This document shows positions 42,908 to 51,901 of a stretch of DNA of 64,000 bases, in pieces. The position numbers were made by a program, and so were the translations under genes. Origin of the DNA: Gammaproteobacteria bacterium (lineage in GTDB: Bacteria; Pseudomonadota; Gammaproteobacteria; VBWC01). Under the pieces are notes generated by a model. That model had not been told where the DNA came from, made no database searches, and saw only the letters and a program-made list of their open reading frames with translations. How positions within the stretch are numbered: the stretch's first letter is position 1; every line of letters begins with the position of its first letter. The stretch covers positions 12,195 through 76,194 of the forward strand of contig VBWC01000015.1 of the NCBI GenBank assembly GCA_006218035.1, written 5' to 3'.

Positions 42908-44650
42908 ATGACGTTCGCCCTGACTGGCATTGGCGTTTCGCGCGGTATTGTCGCCGGCAGTGCCTACGTACAGCGCGCCAGTCATCTTGAGGTGACCGAG
43001 TATTCGATCGTTGCGGAGCGCGTTGAAGACGAGGTTGCCCGGTTCGGGCAGGCGCTCGCCGCCGCGCGGCAACAGTTGCGGACGATCCGCAGCCGTATAC
43101 CGGCATCCACGCCGGCCGATATCGCGGCGTTCATCGATACCCATCTGCTTATGCTGGACGACGGCGCGCTGTCGCGGGCGCCGGTCGACATTATCCGGCG
43201 CCGGCGGTGCAACGCGGAGTGGGCGCTCAAGCTGCAATGCGATGAACTGGTCAGCGTCTTCGACGAAATGGATGACGCCTACCTCAGCACCCGCAAGGAC
43301 GATGTCAACCACGTCGTCAACCGCGTGCTCGCGATCCTGCTCAGGCAACCGGGCCGCTCCCCCGACCACGACGATGTCGAACTCGGCGGCTGTATCGTGA
43401 TCGCCGACGACCTGACGCCGGCGGATACGATCCTGATGAAGCATCAGGGTATCGCGGCGTTCGTTACCGAGCATGGCGGGGTGAATTCCCACTCGGCGAT
43501 ACTCGCGCGCAGCCTGGGTATTCCGGCCATCGTCGCGGCGCACCATGTGCGCCGCTACATCCGGCAGGGCGAGCTGGTGATCGTCGATGCCGAGCACGGC
43601 GTGATTCTGGCCGATGCCGACAGCCGCGTGCTCGAGCACGTCCGTGAGCGGCAACTGGCCGAGCAGCGGGCGCGCGCGAGTCTGGGCACGCTCAGGACGC
43701 AACCGACCGTGACCCGCGATGGCCACGAGATCCGCCTGATGGCGAACGTCGAGACGCCCGACGACGTGCGCGCGATGAAGCAGTATTCCGCTGACGGTAT
43801 TGGCCTGTACCGCACCGAGCTGCTGTACATGAATCGCGGTGACCTGCCGACCGAAGAAGAGCAGTATCGCGCCTACCTGGAAGTGGTGCAGGCGCTCGAC
43901 GGCGCGCCGCTGACGATCCGCACCGTCGATCTGGGCGCCGACAAACAGGTCGATGGCGGGCGCATCGGCGGTACGGTCGCGACCAATCCGGCGCTGGGAC
44001 TGCGTGCGATCCGTTTGTGTCTGCGCGACCCGAAACTATTTTTTCCGCAGCTCTACGCGATACTGCGTGTGTCGGTGCACGGGCCGGTGCGCATGATGTT
44101 GCCGATGCTGACCAGCATTCATGAGCTGTCCCAGGTCATGCGGATGATCGCCGAAGCGAGGCTGACGCTGGTCAGGCGCGGCGAGTCGTTTGACGCGGCG
44201 ATGCCGGTCGGCGGCATGATCGAGGTGCCCGCGGCCGCTTTGGCGGCGGACCTATTCGCGGACCAACTCGATTTCCTGTCACTGGGCACCAACGACCTGA
44301 TCCAGTACACCCTCGCGGTGGATCGTCTCGAGGAGGACGTGAGCTATCTGTACGACCCGTTACACCCGGCGGTGTTGCGGTTGATACAGATGACCATCGC
44401 CGCCGGCGAACGCAAGGGCATTCCGGTATCGATGTGCGGCGAGATGGCCGGCGAGATGCACTTCATCCCGTTGCTGCTGGGACTGGGCCTGCGCGAGTTC
44501 AGCATGCATCCGTCGTTGATACTCGAAGCCAGACGCGTCATCCGCGACGCCGATGTTGGCCGCTTGTCCGCGGTGGCCGGCAAGATCGTCGCGAGCCGCA
44601 GTCACGACGAGATCGTCCGGTTGACGGAACAGCTGACCGGCCTGAGTTAG
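42908..44650 (+). CDS. ptsI: PTS enzyme I (PtsI type)
   Basis: Phosphoenolpyruvate-protein phosphotransferase, 580 residues. It lacks the N-terminal GAF domain of PtsP, so it is the PtsI form. The phosphohistidine is His195 in TEHGGVNSHSAILARSLGIP. The PEP-binding barrel shows DGIGLYRTELLYM, TIRTVDLGADKQ, NPALGLRAIRLCL, FLSLGTNDLIQYTLAVDR and the Cys in VSMCGEMAGE. It should phosphorylate HPr encoded just upstream. Confidence 0.96.
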   Translation: MTFALTGIGVSRGIVAGSAYVQRASHLEVTEYSIVAERVEDEVARFGQALAAARQQLRTIRSRIPASTPADIAAFIDTHLLMLDDGALSRAPVDIIRRRRCNAEWALKLQCDELVSVFDEMDDAYLSTRKDDVNHVVNRVLAILLRQPGRSPDHDDVELGGCIVIADDLTPADTILMKHQGIAAFVTEHGGVNSHSAILARSLGIPAIVAAHHVRRYIRQGELVIVDAEHGVILADADSRVLEHVRERQLAEQRARASLGTLRTQPTVTRDGHEIRLMANVETPDDVRAMKQYSADGIGLYRTELLYMNRGDLPTEEEQYRAYLEVVQALDGAPLTIRTVDLGADKQVDGGRIGGTVATNPALGLRAIRLCLRDPKLFFPQLYAILRVSVHGPVRMMLPMLTSIHELSQVMRMIAEARLTLVRRGESFDAAMPVGGMIEVPAAALAADLFADQLDFLSLGTNDLIQYTLAVDRLEEDVSYLYDPLHPAVLRLIQMTIAAGERKGIPVSMCGEMAGEMHFIPLLLGLGLREFSMHPSLILEARRVIRDADVGRLSAVAGKIVASRSHDEIVRLTEQLTGLS

Positions 44651-44752
44651 CCGGCGTCTGCCCGGCGCGCGAGCGCATTCTGTTTTTTAGACGGCGGGCG
44701 TTTTAAATCGCATCACCGTTCCATATACTGCTGCCAGACAAACCCACCCCGG

Positions 44753-46120
44753 ATGACCGCGATGGCCGCGACCGACGAATCGGAGAAAAACCAGGATCGG
44801 CTCGGCAGCTGTATCGCCGCGCTGCACGACGGCGCGCTGGAATCCGTGCGCACCATGCTCGAACAGATGCATCCGGCGGAGATCGCGCAACTGCTCGAAT
44901 CGCTGTCGCATGACGAGCGGCAGGTCGTTTGGGAGATGGTCGATCCGGAGGTCGAGGGTGACGTGCTGGCGCACGTCAATGACGATGTGCGCGCCAGTCT
45001 TATCCGCGGCATGGAGATCGCCGAGCTGGTCGCTGCCGCCGGCGCGCTGGATACCGATGATCTCGCCGACCTTCTGTCCGATCTGCCCGACGCCGCGATC
45101 AACGAGGTGTTGCTGTCGCTGGATGCGCAGGACCGGCAGCGGCTGGAGGCGGTGCTCTCCTATCCGGAGGACACGGCCGGCGGCCTGATGAACGTCGACA
45201 CCATCACGGTGCGTCCCAACGTGACGCTGGATGTCGTGTTGCGCTATCTGCGCTGGCGCGGCGAACTGCCGGACGCGACCGACCAGCTGATCGTCGTGGA
45301 TCGCGATGACCACTACCTCGGCCTGCTGCCGATCACCACGCTGCTGACGAAGCCGCCGACGTTGTCGGTGACCGAGGCGATGATCAGCGATGAGCCGGCA
45401 ATCGACGCGAACAAACCGGCCAGCGAGGTGGCCAAGCTGTTCGAGCAGCGCGATCTGGTGTCCGCGCCGGTCGTCAACGATGCCGGCAAGCTGGTCGGGC
45501 GTATCACGATCGACGACGTCGTCGACGTCATCCGTGACAGCGCCGACCATTCGTTGCTCGGTCTGGCGGGTCTCGACGAACACGACGACATGTTCGCGCC
45601 GGTGATGGTGACGTCGCGTAACCGCGCCGGATGGCTGGGCATTAACCTGCTGACGGCGTTGCTCGCTTCGTGGGTCATCGGTCTGTTTGCAACGACACTC
45701 GACAAGATCGTGGTGCTGGCGGTATTGATGCCGATAGTGGCGAGCATGGGCGGTGTTGCGGGCAGTCAGACACTCACCATCGTCATCCGCGGTATCGCGC
45801 TGGGCCGGGTCGGCAGCGCCAACGCGCGGCGGCTGATGGCCAAGGAGATCGCGGTAGGCCTGCTCAATGGCGTGTTGTGGGCGCTCGTTGTCGCCGGCGT
45901 GACCATCTTCTGGTTCAGGGATTATCAGATCGGCGCAATCCTCGGTGTCGCGATCGTCATCAACCTGGTGTTCGCCGCGTTTGCCGGCGCGGTGATTCCG
46001 CTACTGCTGCGCCGGTTCGGCGCCGACCCGGCGCTGGGCGGCAGCGTGATCTTGACGACCATCACCGATGTGGTCGGCTTCATGGCCTTTCTCGGGCTGG
46101 CGACGCTGTTTTTGCTGTAG
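44753..46120 (+). CDS. mgtE: Magnesium transporter MgtE
   Basis: Mg2+ channel/transporter, 455 residues. In order: an N-terminal helical MgtE_N domain (MHPAEIAQLLESLSHDERQ, TDDLADLLSDLPDAAINEVL), YPEDTAGGLMNVDTITV, two CBS domains (about 140-260) and five transmembrane helices (about 285-455) with PIVASMGGVAGSQTLTIVIR and GLLNGVLWALVVAGVTIFW. ATG 44753 or 44762. mgtE next to HPr/EI is a recurring neighbourhood. Confidence 0.95.
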   Translation: MTAMAATDESEKNQDRLGSCIAALHDGALESVRTMLEQMHPAEIAQLLESLSHDERQVVWEMVDPEVEGDVLAHVNDDVRASLIRGMEIAELVAAAGALDTDDLADLLSDLPDAAINEVLLSLDAQDRQRLEAVLSYPEDTAGGLMNVDTITVRPNVTLDVVLRYLRWRGELPDATDQLIVVDRDDHYLGLLPITTLLTKPPTLSVTEAMISDEPAIDANKPASEVAKLFEQRDLVSAPVVNDAGKLVGRITIDDVVDVIRDSADHSLLGLAGLDEHDDMFAPVMVTSRNRAGWLGINLLTALLASWVIGLFATTLDKIVVLAVLMPIVASMGGVAGSQTLTIVIRGIALGRVGSANARRLMAKEIAVGLLNGVLWALVVAGVTIFWFRDYQIGAILGVAIVINLVFAAFAGAVIPLLLRRFGADPALGGSVILTTITDVVGFMAFLGLATLFLL

Positions 46121-46132
46121 GATAGCCACGCG

Positions 46133-46654
46133 ATGGCGCATTTCATAATCCGGACCGGTGTGGTGTTGGGCGTGTTGCTGCTGGCGTCGTGCAGCCGCTC
46201 GCATGACGTCACGGTGCTGCTGGAGTCCGGTCAATGCGGCCGGCAACTGACGTCCGCGGCGCTCGACTGGCTGACAACGCCGGCGCAGCTCGAACGTCTG
46301 ATCCAGTACATCAACAAACACAAGGCCGGCGGCGCCATGCTGATCGGCGGGCCGTTCGACAGTTCGCCCGAAGTGCTGCCGGTGGTCGATTTCGGGCGGT
46401 CCGGCGTGCTGCTGGTGGAGATGGGACGGCGGCCAACGGGCGGATACCGTCTCGGGTTGGTCGAGAATTCGCTTGCAGTGCGCGACGGCATTGCCCAGCT
46501 GTCGGTCGACTGGCAGGAACCCGGCGACGACGACGTGGTGACACAGGTCGTGACCAGCCCCTGTCTGTTGCTCGCGTTACCGCATGCCGGTTATCACGAG
46601 ATCGTCGTCGTCGATCAGCACGAACAGCCGCGCGCGCGCCTGCCGTTGCGCTAG
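46133..46654 (+). CDS. PrcB-domain lipoprotein
   Basis: 173 residues. The N-terminus GVVLGVLLLASC is a lipobox. The C-terminal half matches the PrcB_C pattern (protease-complex-associated): LVEMGRRPTGGYRLGL, LSVDWQEPGDDDVVTQVVTS, PCLLLALP and YHEIVVVD. The role in this organism is unknown. It is 12 bp after mgtE. The TAG stop lies in the CTAG next to a mobile repeat. Confidence 0.75.
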   Translation: MAHFIIRTGVVLGVLLLASCSRSHDVTVLLESGQCGRQLTSAALDWLTTPAQLERLIQYINKHKAGGAMLIGGPFDSSPEVLPVVDFGRSGVLLVEMGRRPTGGYRLGLVENSLAVRDGIAQLSVDWQEPGDDDVVTQVVTSPCLLLALPHAGYHEIVVVDQHEQPRARLPLR

Positions 46655-46707
46655 CAGGATGTTGAAAAAGTCCATCCATGGCCTTTTTCAACGCGCAAAG
46701 CAAAAAA
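46655..46707. repeat. Partial MITE, CAGGATGTTGAAAAA family
   Basis: Begins right after CTAG (46651-46654) and matches the left 50 bp of the 28030-28182 element (CAGGATGTTGAAAAAGTCC, GGCCTTTTTCAACGCGCAAA). The right end is missing. The remaining gap to 46929 holds no supported gene; a GTGCGGGAATGACG remnant sits near 46872. Confidence 0.7.
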
Positions 46708-46929
46708 CGGTCCGGTGCGACCAGCGTCGACGAACCCCTGCCGCTCGGCTCGCCGGCCGGGGGCGTCAGTCCCGGGCGCATGAACTATTCCATATAGCGG
46801 CGGTCTTTGATAGGTCGCGCAGTGTGCGGGAGGCCAGGATCACTGCCGTTGTTCCGGCCAGCAGTCCGGGGGTGCGGGAATGACGCTGGCAAACAGAAAC
46901 AGGTTGAATTCCGTCAACGAGTCTGAATA

Positions 46930-47889
46930 ATGGCCGCCATGAACGGGGATACACTGGTCAAGGTCGAGCACCTGTCGCGCTATTACGGCGACACGCGCGC
47001 CGTGCATGACGTGAGTTTCAGCGTCAGCCGCGGCGAAGTGCTCGGTTTTCTCGGGCCGAACGGCGCGGGCAAGTCGACCACGATGCAGATCATCAGCGGC
47101 AACCTGGCGCCGAGTGCCGGGCAGGTCTGGATCGACGGCCACGACATACTGGACGAGCCGAAGATCGCCAAGGCCAAGCTCGGGTTTCTGCCGGAACAAC
47201 CGCCGTTGTACCGCGACTTTACCGTCGACGAATATCTGGATTATTGCGCGCGGATCAACCGTATCCCCGCCGCCCGGCGCCGCCCGGCGCTAAACACCGC
47301 CAAGGAGCGTTGCGGCCTGACCGACGTCGGCCGCCGTCTGATCGGCAATCTCTCCAAGGGCTACCAGCAGCGCGTCGGTATCGCGCAGGCGATCATCCAT
47401 TCACCGCCGGTGGTGATACTCGACGAGCCGACGGTCGGCCTCGATCCGATCCAGATCCGCGAGATCCGCGCGCTGATACGTGAACTGGGCGGCGATCACA
47501 GTGTGATCCTGTCGACGCACATCCTGCCGGAAGTGCAGGCGATCTGCGATCGCGTGCAGATCATCAGCAAGGGCGAGCTGGTATTGAACGATACCATTGA
47601 AGGGTTGCTGTTGCGCATGCAGGCGTCGAGTCTGCTGGCGGGTATGCGCGTCATGCCCGGCGAGGCCGAGCTGCTGGCGATTGCCGGTGTGCGCGCCGTC
47701 GAAATGCTGGATGCCAACCGCGTCCGGCTGCATTACCTGCCGGAGCAGAATCCCGCCGAACAGCTGGTCGAGAAAGCGGTGCAGCACGGCTGGGGCTTGT
47801 TCGAACTGACGCCGGAGCGCATCTCGCTTGAGCAGATATTCGTCGACATCACCTGCGACGAACCGCATGTCGCGGAGGCCGCTGCATGA
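46930..47889 (+). CDS. ABC transporter ATP-binding protein, GldA-like
   Basis: 319-residue ATPase. Walker [22 protein letters not shown]-loop FLPEQPPLYRDFTV, signature LSKGYQQRVGIAQAII, Walker B VVILDEPTVGLDP and H-loop VILSTHILPEVQAI. The C-terminal extension is typical of ABC-2-type exporters. It forms an operon with the permease (4-bp overlap), the GldG-like and the DUF4340 genes. The substrate is unknown; gliding motility is not implied. Confidence 0.92.
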   Translation: MAAMNGDTLVKVEHLSRYYGDTRAVHDVSFSVSRGEVLGFLGPNGAGKSTTMQIISGNLAPSAGQVWIDGHDILDEPKIAKAKLGFLPEQPPLYRDFTVDEYLDYCARINRIPAARRRPALNTAKERCGLTDVGRRLIGNLSKGYQQRVGIAQAIIHSPPVVILDEPTVGLDPIQIREIRALIRELGGDHSVILSTHILPEVQAICDRVQIISKGELVLNDTIEGLLLRMQASSLLAGMRVMPGEAELLAIAGVRAVEMLDANRVRLHYLPEQNPAEQLVEKAVQHGWGLFELTPERISLEQIFVDITCDEPHVAEAAA

Positions 47890-48641
47890 TTTTCACGATC
47901 GCCGGCCGCGAAATGCGCAGTCTGTTCCTGTCGCCGCTGGCGTGGTCGGTGCTCGCCGTGGTGCAGTTTATTCTCGCCTATATGTTCCTCAGCCAGATAG
48001 AGGTGTTTTTGTCGGTGCAGGCGCGGCTGGTCAGTGTGCCGGGCGCGCCGGGGCTGACGGAAATCGTCGTCGTGCCGCTGCTGGCCAATGCGGCAATCGT
48101 GTTGTTACTCGTCGTACCGCTGTTGACGATGCGTCTGATCAGCGAGGAGCGGCGTAGTCAGACATTGAGCCTGCTGTTCAGCGCGCCGGTGTCGATGACC
48201 GAGATCGTGGTCGGCAAGTATTGCGGGGTCATGGGGTTTCTGCTGATCATGCTCGGCATGATCGCGCTGATGCCGTTGTCGTTGCAGAGCGGCGGCAATC
48301 TCGATTTCTCGCTGTGCGCCGCCGGGCTGCTCGGTTTGCTGCTGTTGCTCGGCAGTTTTGCCGCGGCCGGCTTATATGTTTCAACGCTGACGGTGCAGCC
48401 GGTGGTGGCCGCGGTCGCGACCTTCGGCCTGCTGTTGCTGTTGTGGATCCTGGACTGGAGCGGATCGGCCGCTGACAGCCGGCTGAGCGGGCTGTTCCCG
48501 TATCTGTCCGTGCTGCGGCATTACGAGTCGCTGTTGAAGGGCGTATTCGATACCAGCGACGTGGTGTATTACCTGTTGTTCATCGGTCTGTTCCTGATAC
48601 TCAGCATCCGGCGTCTCGATGCGGACCGGTTGCAGCATTGA
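47886..48641 (+). CDS. ABC-2 type permease, GldF-like
   Basis: 251 residues, six predicted helices: AGREMRSLFLSPLAWSVLAV, LLANAAIVLLLVVPLLTMRL, ISEERRSQTLSLLFSAPVSM (cytoplasmic coupling region) and several further hydrophobic stretches, ending LFLILSIRRLDADR. ATGA overlap with the ATPase gene. Matches the GldF/ABC-2 family. Confidence 0.9.
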   Translation: MIFTIAGREMRSLFLSPLAWSVLAVVQFILAYMFLSQIEVFLSVQARLVSVPGAPGLTEIVVVPLLANAAIVLLLVVPLLTMRLISEERRSQTLSLLFSAPVSMTEIVVGKYCGVMGFLLIMLGMIALMPLSLQSGGNLDFSLCAAGLLGLLLLLGSFAAAGLYVSTLTVQPVVAAVATFGLLLLLWILDWSGSAADSRLSGLFPYLSVLRHYESLLKGVFDTSDVVYYLLFIGLFLILSIRRLDADRLQH

Positions 48642-48673
48642 TGCGCCATTCATTGATCCACTGGAAGTGACGC

Positions 48674-50080
48674 ATGGAAGTAACGCGTAAATCACGCCGT
48701 AGAATACGTCTGCAGAACGCGCTGTTCATTCTGTTGCTGCTGGCGGTGGCCGGGGTGCTGGCGTGGCTGAGCACGGTTTACCATTATCAGGCGGACTGGA
48801 CTGCGGCCAGCCGCAATACGCTGTCCGACAGCAGCCGTTTGTTGCTCGATAAGATCGACGGCCCGGTGACGCTGACGGCGTTCGTCCGCGAGACACCGGC
48901 GCTGCGCAAAGGCATCCGCGAGCTGGTCGCGAAGTATCAACGCTACAAGCGGGACATTGTGCTGAACTTCGTTAATCCCGATATCGAGCCGCAGCGCGTG
49001 CGCGAACAGGGCGTGACGATGGAGGGCGAGGTCCTCGTCGCGTACCGCGAACGTACCGAGAAACTGACCGAACTCGCGGAGGAGACCTTCACCAATGCGC
49101 TACAACGCCTGTCGCGCGGCGGCGAGCGCTGGGTGGTTGCGCTGACCGGCCACGGCGAACGCGATTTGCTCGGCCAGGCGAACCACGATCTGGGCGTCTG
49201 GGGTCAGGAACTCAAGGCCAAGGGCATCAATATCAAGGGCCTGAATCTGGCCGAGAACCCGCAGATACCCGCTAACACGACGGTGCTGGTCATCGCCGAT
49301 CCGCAGATCAAGTTATTCCCCGGCGAGGTCGAGGTGGTGGCGGATTACCTGCGCCGCGGCGGCAATCTGCTGTGGCTCGCCGAGCCGGGTGCCGGCGGTG
49401 GTCTTGATGCGGTGGCGGCGTATCTCGGCCTGCGCTTTTATCCGGGCACGGTGGTTGATCCGACCGGCAGGCTGTTCGGCATCGACGACCCGACGTTCAG
49501 CGTGATCTCCCGGTATCCGGACCATCCGGTGACGCGGGATTTCAATGTCATTACGCTGTTCCCCGGCAGCGCCGGCATCGAGACGCTCGCGAGCACTACA
49601 TGGAATGCGCAGCCCTTGCTGCGTACCGCCGACAACACCTGGGTGGAGTCCGGGCCGGTCGCCGGAACAGTCCGTTTCGACGAGGGTGCCGATACCCGCG
49701 GACCGGTGACGATCGGCGTCGCCTTGACGCGTCGCGATAGCTCCGCCGGTGATTCCGACAAGGCGAACGATGATGCCGGGGCGAGCGCCGAACAGCCGGA
49801 AAAATTACGGAACCAGCGCGTCGTCGTGATCGGCGACGGCGACTTTCTCGCCAACACGCACCTGGGTAACGGCGGCAATCTCGATTTCGGCATGAAGCTC
49901 GTCAACTGGCTGACCAGTGACGACTCGTTTATTGCCATTCCGGCGCGGACCGCGGAAGATCTGACGCTGGACCTGTCTGATACGGCGAGACTGGTGATCG
50001 GCGGCGGTTTTCTGCTGGTATTGCCGGTCGCATTACTCGGCAGCGGGCTGCTGATCTGGTGGCGGCGGCGCAAGCGTTAG
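48674..50080 (+). CDS. GldG-family ABC auxiliary protein
   Basis: 468 residues. An N-terminal helix (LQNALFILLLLAVAGVLAWL) and a C-terminal helix (LVIGGGFLLVLPVALLGSGL) flank a periplasmic domain with NTLSDSSRLLLDKIDGPVTL, LTAFVRETPALRKGIRELVA, YKRDIVLNFVNPDIEPQRVR and DYLRRGGNLLWLAEPGAGGG, the pattern of Gldg/ABC_transp_aux proteins. It sits between the permease and the DUF4340 gene, the usual order in this family of exporters of unknown cargo. Confidence 0.88.
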   Translation: MEVTRKSRRRIRLQNALFILLLLAVAGVLAWLSTVYHYQADWTAASRNTLSDSSRLLLDKIDGPVTLTAFVRETPALRKGIRELVAKYQRYKRDIVLNFVNPDIEPQRVREQGVTMEGEVLVAYRERTEKLTELAEETFTNALQRLSRGGERWVVALTGHGERDLLGQANHDLGVWGQELKAKGINIKGLNLAENPQIPANTTVLVIADPQIKLFPGEVEVVADYLRRGGNLLWLAEPGAGGGLDAVAAYLGLRFYPGTVVDPTGRLFGIDDPTFSVISRYPDHPVTRDFNVITLFPGSAGIETLASTTWNAQPLLRTADNTWVESGPVAGTVRFDEGADTRGPVTIGVALTRRDSSAGDSDKANDDAGASAEQPEKLRNQRVVVIGDGDFLANTHLGNGGNLDFGMKLVNWLTSDDSFIAIPARTAEDLTLDLSDTARLVIGGGFLLVLPVALLGSGLLIWWRRRKR

Positions 50081-50107
50081 CGCGATTTTCCTTCAGGTGA
50101 CCGGCAG

Positions 50108-50968
50108 ATGAACCAGCGCACACTACTGAATCTCGGCCTGTTGGTGTTGCTGGCCGGACTGGCCCTGATTGCCTGGTACCGGCCGGGGCAGCCGCCGCCC
50201 ACGGTAGCGGCGAAGCTGAATCTGTTTGACGCGAATGCGATCGCGCGCATCGACGTTTTGCGCGCCGGCAAGGACACGGTGTCGCTGGTCAAGTCCGGCG
50301 ATGAGTGGCGCATGAGCGCGCCGCTGCAGACGCCGGCGGACCGGTTTCTTGTCGATACCCTGCTCGGTATGACGAAGGCAACGAGTTACGCGCAGTTTGA
50401 CGCCGGCAGTGTCCAGCGGGGCGACTTCCGGCTGGACGCGCCGCCTCTGACGGTGCGTTTCGATGATGTCGAGATCGCGTTCGGTGATACGGAACCGCTC
50501 AGCGGGCACCGCTACGTTATGGCCGGCACGACCATTTATCTGGTCGACGATGCCGTATTCCACCGCATGACCGGCGGCGCGGATACCTTTGTTTCGCGGC
50601 TGTTGTTGCCGCCCGACAGCCGGATCGAATCGCTCGCGTTGCCGGGTCACGCCGTTGCGCGCGGCGCCGACGGTGGCTGGGTAGTGACGCCGGAGCAGCC
50701 CGGTATTTCGTCGGACGATGTTGTGGCGCTGGTCGATGAATGGAGTCACGCACAGGCGATCCGCATCAGTCTTGCCGACAGTGTAGCGACTGACCGGTCG
50801 GTGACCGTGCAGTTGAAGGGCGAGACGTCGCCGTGGCGCTTCGGCCTGCTGCGGCATGAATCCGAGTGGCTGCTGGTGCGGCCCGATCTGGGAATACAGT
50901 ATCACTTCACCGAGAATCAATACGCGCGTCTGACGACGCTGACCAGCGGCCCACCCCATGGCGAATAG
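50108..50968 (+). CDS. DUF4340 domain protein
   Basis: 286 residues: an N-terminal membrane anchor (LLNLGLLVLLAGLALIAWYR) and a periplasmic beta-rich domain with LNLFDANAIARIDVLRAGKD, KSGDEWRMSAPLQTPADRFL, TYAQFDAG-like TSYAQFDAG and GHRYVMAGTTIYLVDDAVF. DUF4340 regularly follows GldG-like genes and is taken as an accessory of that ABC system. 27 bp after the GldG-like gene. Confidence 0.85.
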   Translation: MNQRTLLNLGLLVLLAGLALIAWYRPGQPPPTVAAKLNLFDANAIARIDVLRAGKDTVSLVKSGDEWRMSAPLQTPADRFLVDTLLGMTKATSYAQFDAGSVQRGDFRLDAPPLTVRFDDVEIAFGDTEPLSGHRYVMAGTTIYLVDDAVFHRMTGGADTFVSRLLLPPDSRIESLALPGHAVARGADGGWVVTPEQPGISSDDVVALVDEWSHAQAIRISLADSVATDRSVTVQLKGETSPWRFGLLRHESEWLLVRPDLGIQYHFTENQYARLTTLTSGPPHGE

Positions 50969-51021
50969 CCCGGTCGGCGAGGCTGTCGGCGTGACGCCGC
51001 GCGGACATCGCCCGGTTTGCC

Positions 51022-51837
51022 ATGCCCGAACTGCCCGAGGTTGAGACGACCTGCCGCGGCATCGCGCCGCATATCTCCGGCCGGCAGATTGTGCAGGTGA
51101 TCGTCCGCGAAAAGCGCCTGCGTTACCCGGTGGCGTCGCGCCTCGCGGGCGATCTTGCCGGTCAGACGGTGCACGCCGTCACGCGTCGCGGCAAGTACCT
51201 GCTGTTGGGGTGCGACACGGGTACGATCATCATCCATCTCGGCATGTCGGGCAGCCTGTTTGTCGGTAACGCGACCGACCGTCCGCAGAAACACGATCAC
51301 CTCGACATCCTGTTTGGCAACGGCCGCTGCCTGCGGTTACGCGATCCACGCCGGTTCGGCGCCGTGCTATGGACGACGCGCGATCCGGAGCGCCACAAGC
51401 TGTTGCAACATCTTGGCGTCGAGCCGTTGTCATCCGGTCTGGACGGTGATTATCTTTTTCAGCGGTCGCGTGACCGGCGCGTTGCGATCAAGCAGTTCAT
51501 CATGGACAGCCGGATCGTTGTCGGTGTCGGTAATATCTATGCGAGTGAGGCGCTGTTTATCGCCGGGATTCATCCGTCGCGCGCCGCCGGACGGATTGCG
51601 CTTGCCCGTTACCAGCAACTCGCGGCGGCGATCAAGCAGGTGTTGGGCGACGCGATCGACGCCGGCGGCACGACGCTGCGTGATTTTCTCAACGCCGAAG
51701 GTCGTCCCGGTTACTTCCAGCAACGGTTGCGCGTTTACCAGCGCGCCGGTATGCCGTGCGATCGCTGCGGCAGTGTGCTCAGGCAGGTGAGGACGGGGCA
51801 GCGCTCAACCTATTACTGTTGTCAGTGCCAGGTTTGA
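51022..51837 (+). CDS. mutM: Formamidopyrimidine-DNA glycosylase MutM
   Basis: Excises 8-oxoguanine opposite C. 271 residues. It begins MPELPEVETTCRGIAPHI with the catalytic Pro2/Glu3. Lys in VTRRGKYLLLG, IIHLGMSGSL, the H2TH region VVGVGNIYASEALFIAGIHP and GTTLRDFLNAEGRPGYFQ follow. The zinc finger CDRCGSVLRQ...YYCCQCQ ends the protein. It works with MutY (5911-6987). Confidence 0.97.
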   Translation: MPELPEVETTCRGIAPHISGRQIVQVIVREKRLRYPVASRLAGDLAGQTVHAVTRRGKYLLLGCDTGTIIIHLGMSGSLFVGNATDRPQKHDHLDILFGNGRCLRLRDPRRFGAVLWTTRDPERHKLLQHLGVEPLSSGLDGDYLFQRSRDRRVAIKQFIMDSRIVVGVGNIYASEALFIAGIHPSRAAGRIALARYQQLAAAIKQVLGDAIDAGGTTLRDFLNAEGRPGYFQQRLRVYQRAGMPCDRCGSVLRQVRTGQRSTYYCCQCQV

Positions 51838-51901
51838 CGCTGCCCCATCCTCGCCTGCCTGATGAATACGATGTGGTGTTTGCTGCGGCGCGCCCGCGGC
51901 A

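Noticed and set aside
44651-44752. Mg2+ riboswitch before mgtE
   Set aside because: Only about 100 bp between ptsI and mgtE, with no recognisable M-box pairing elements.
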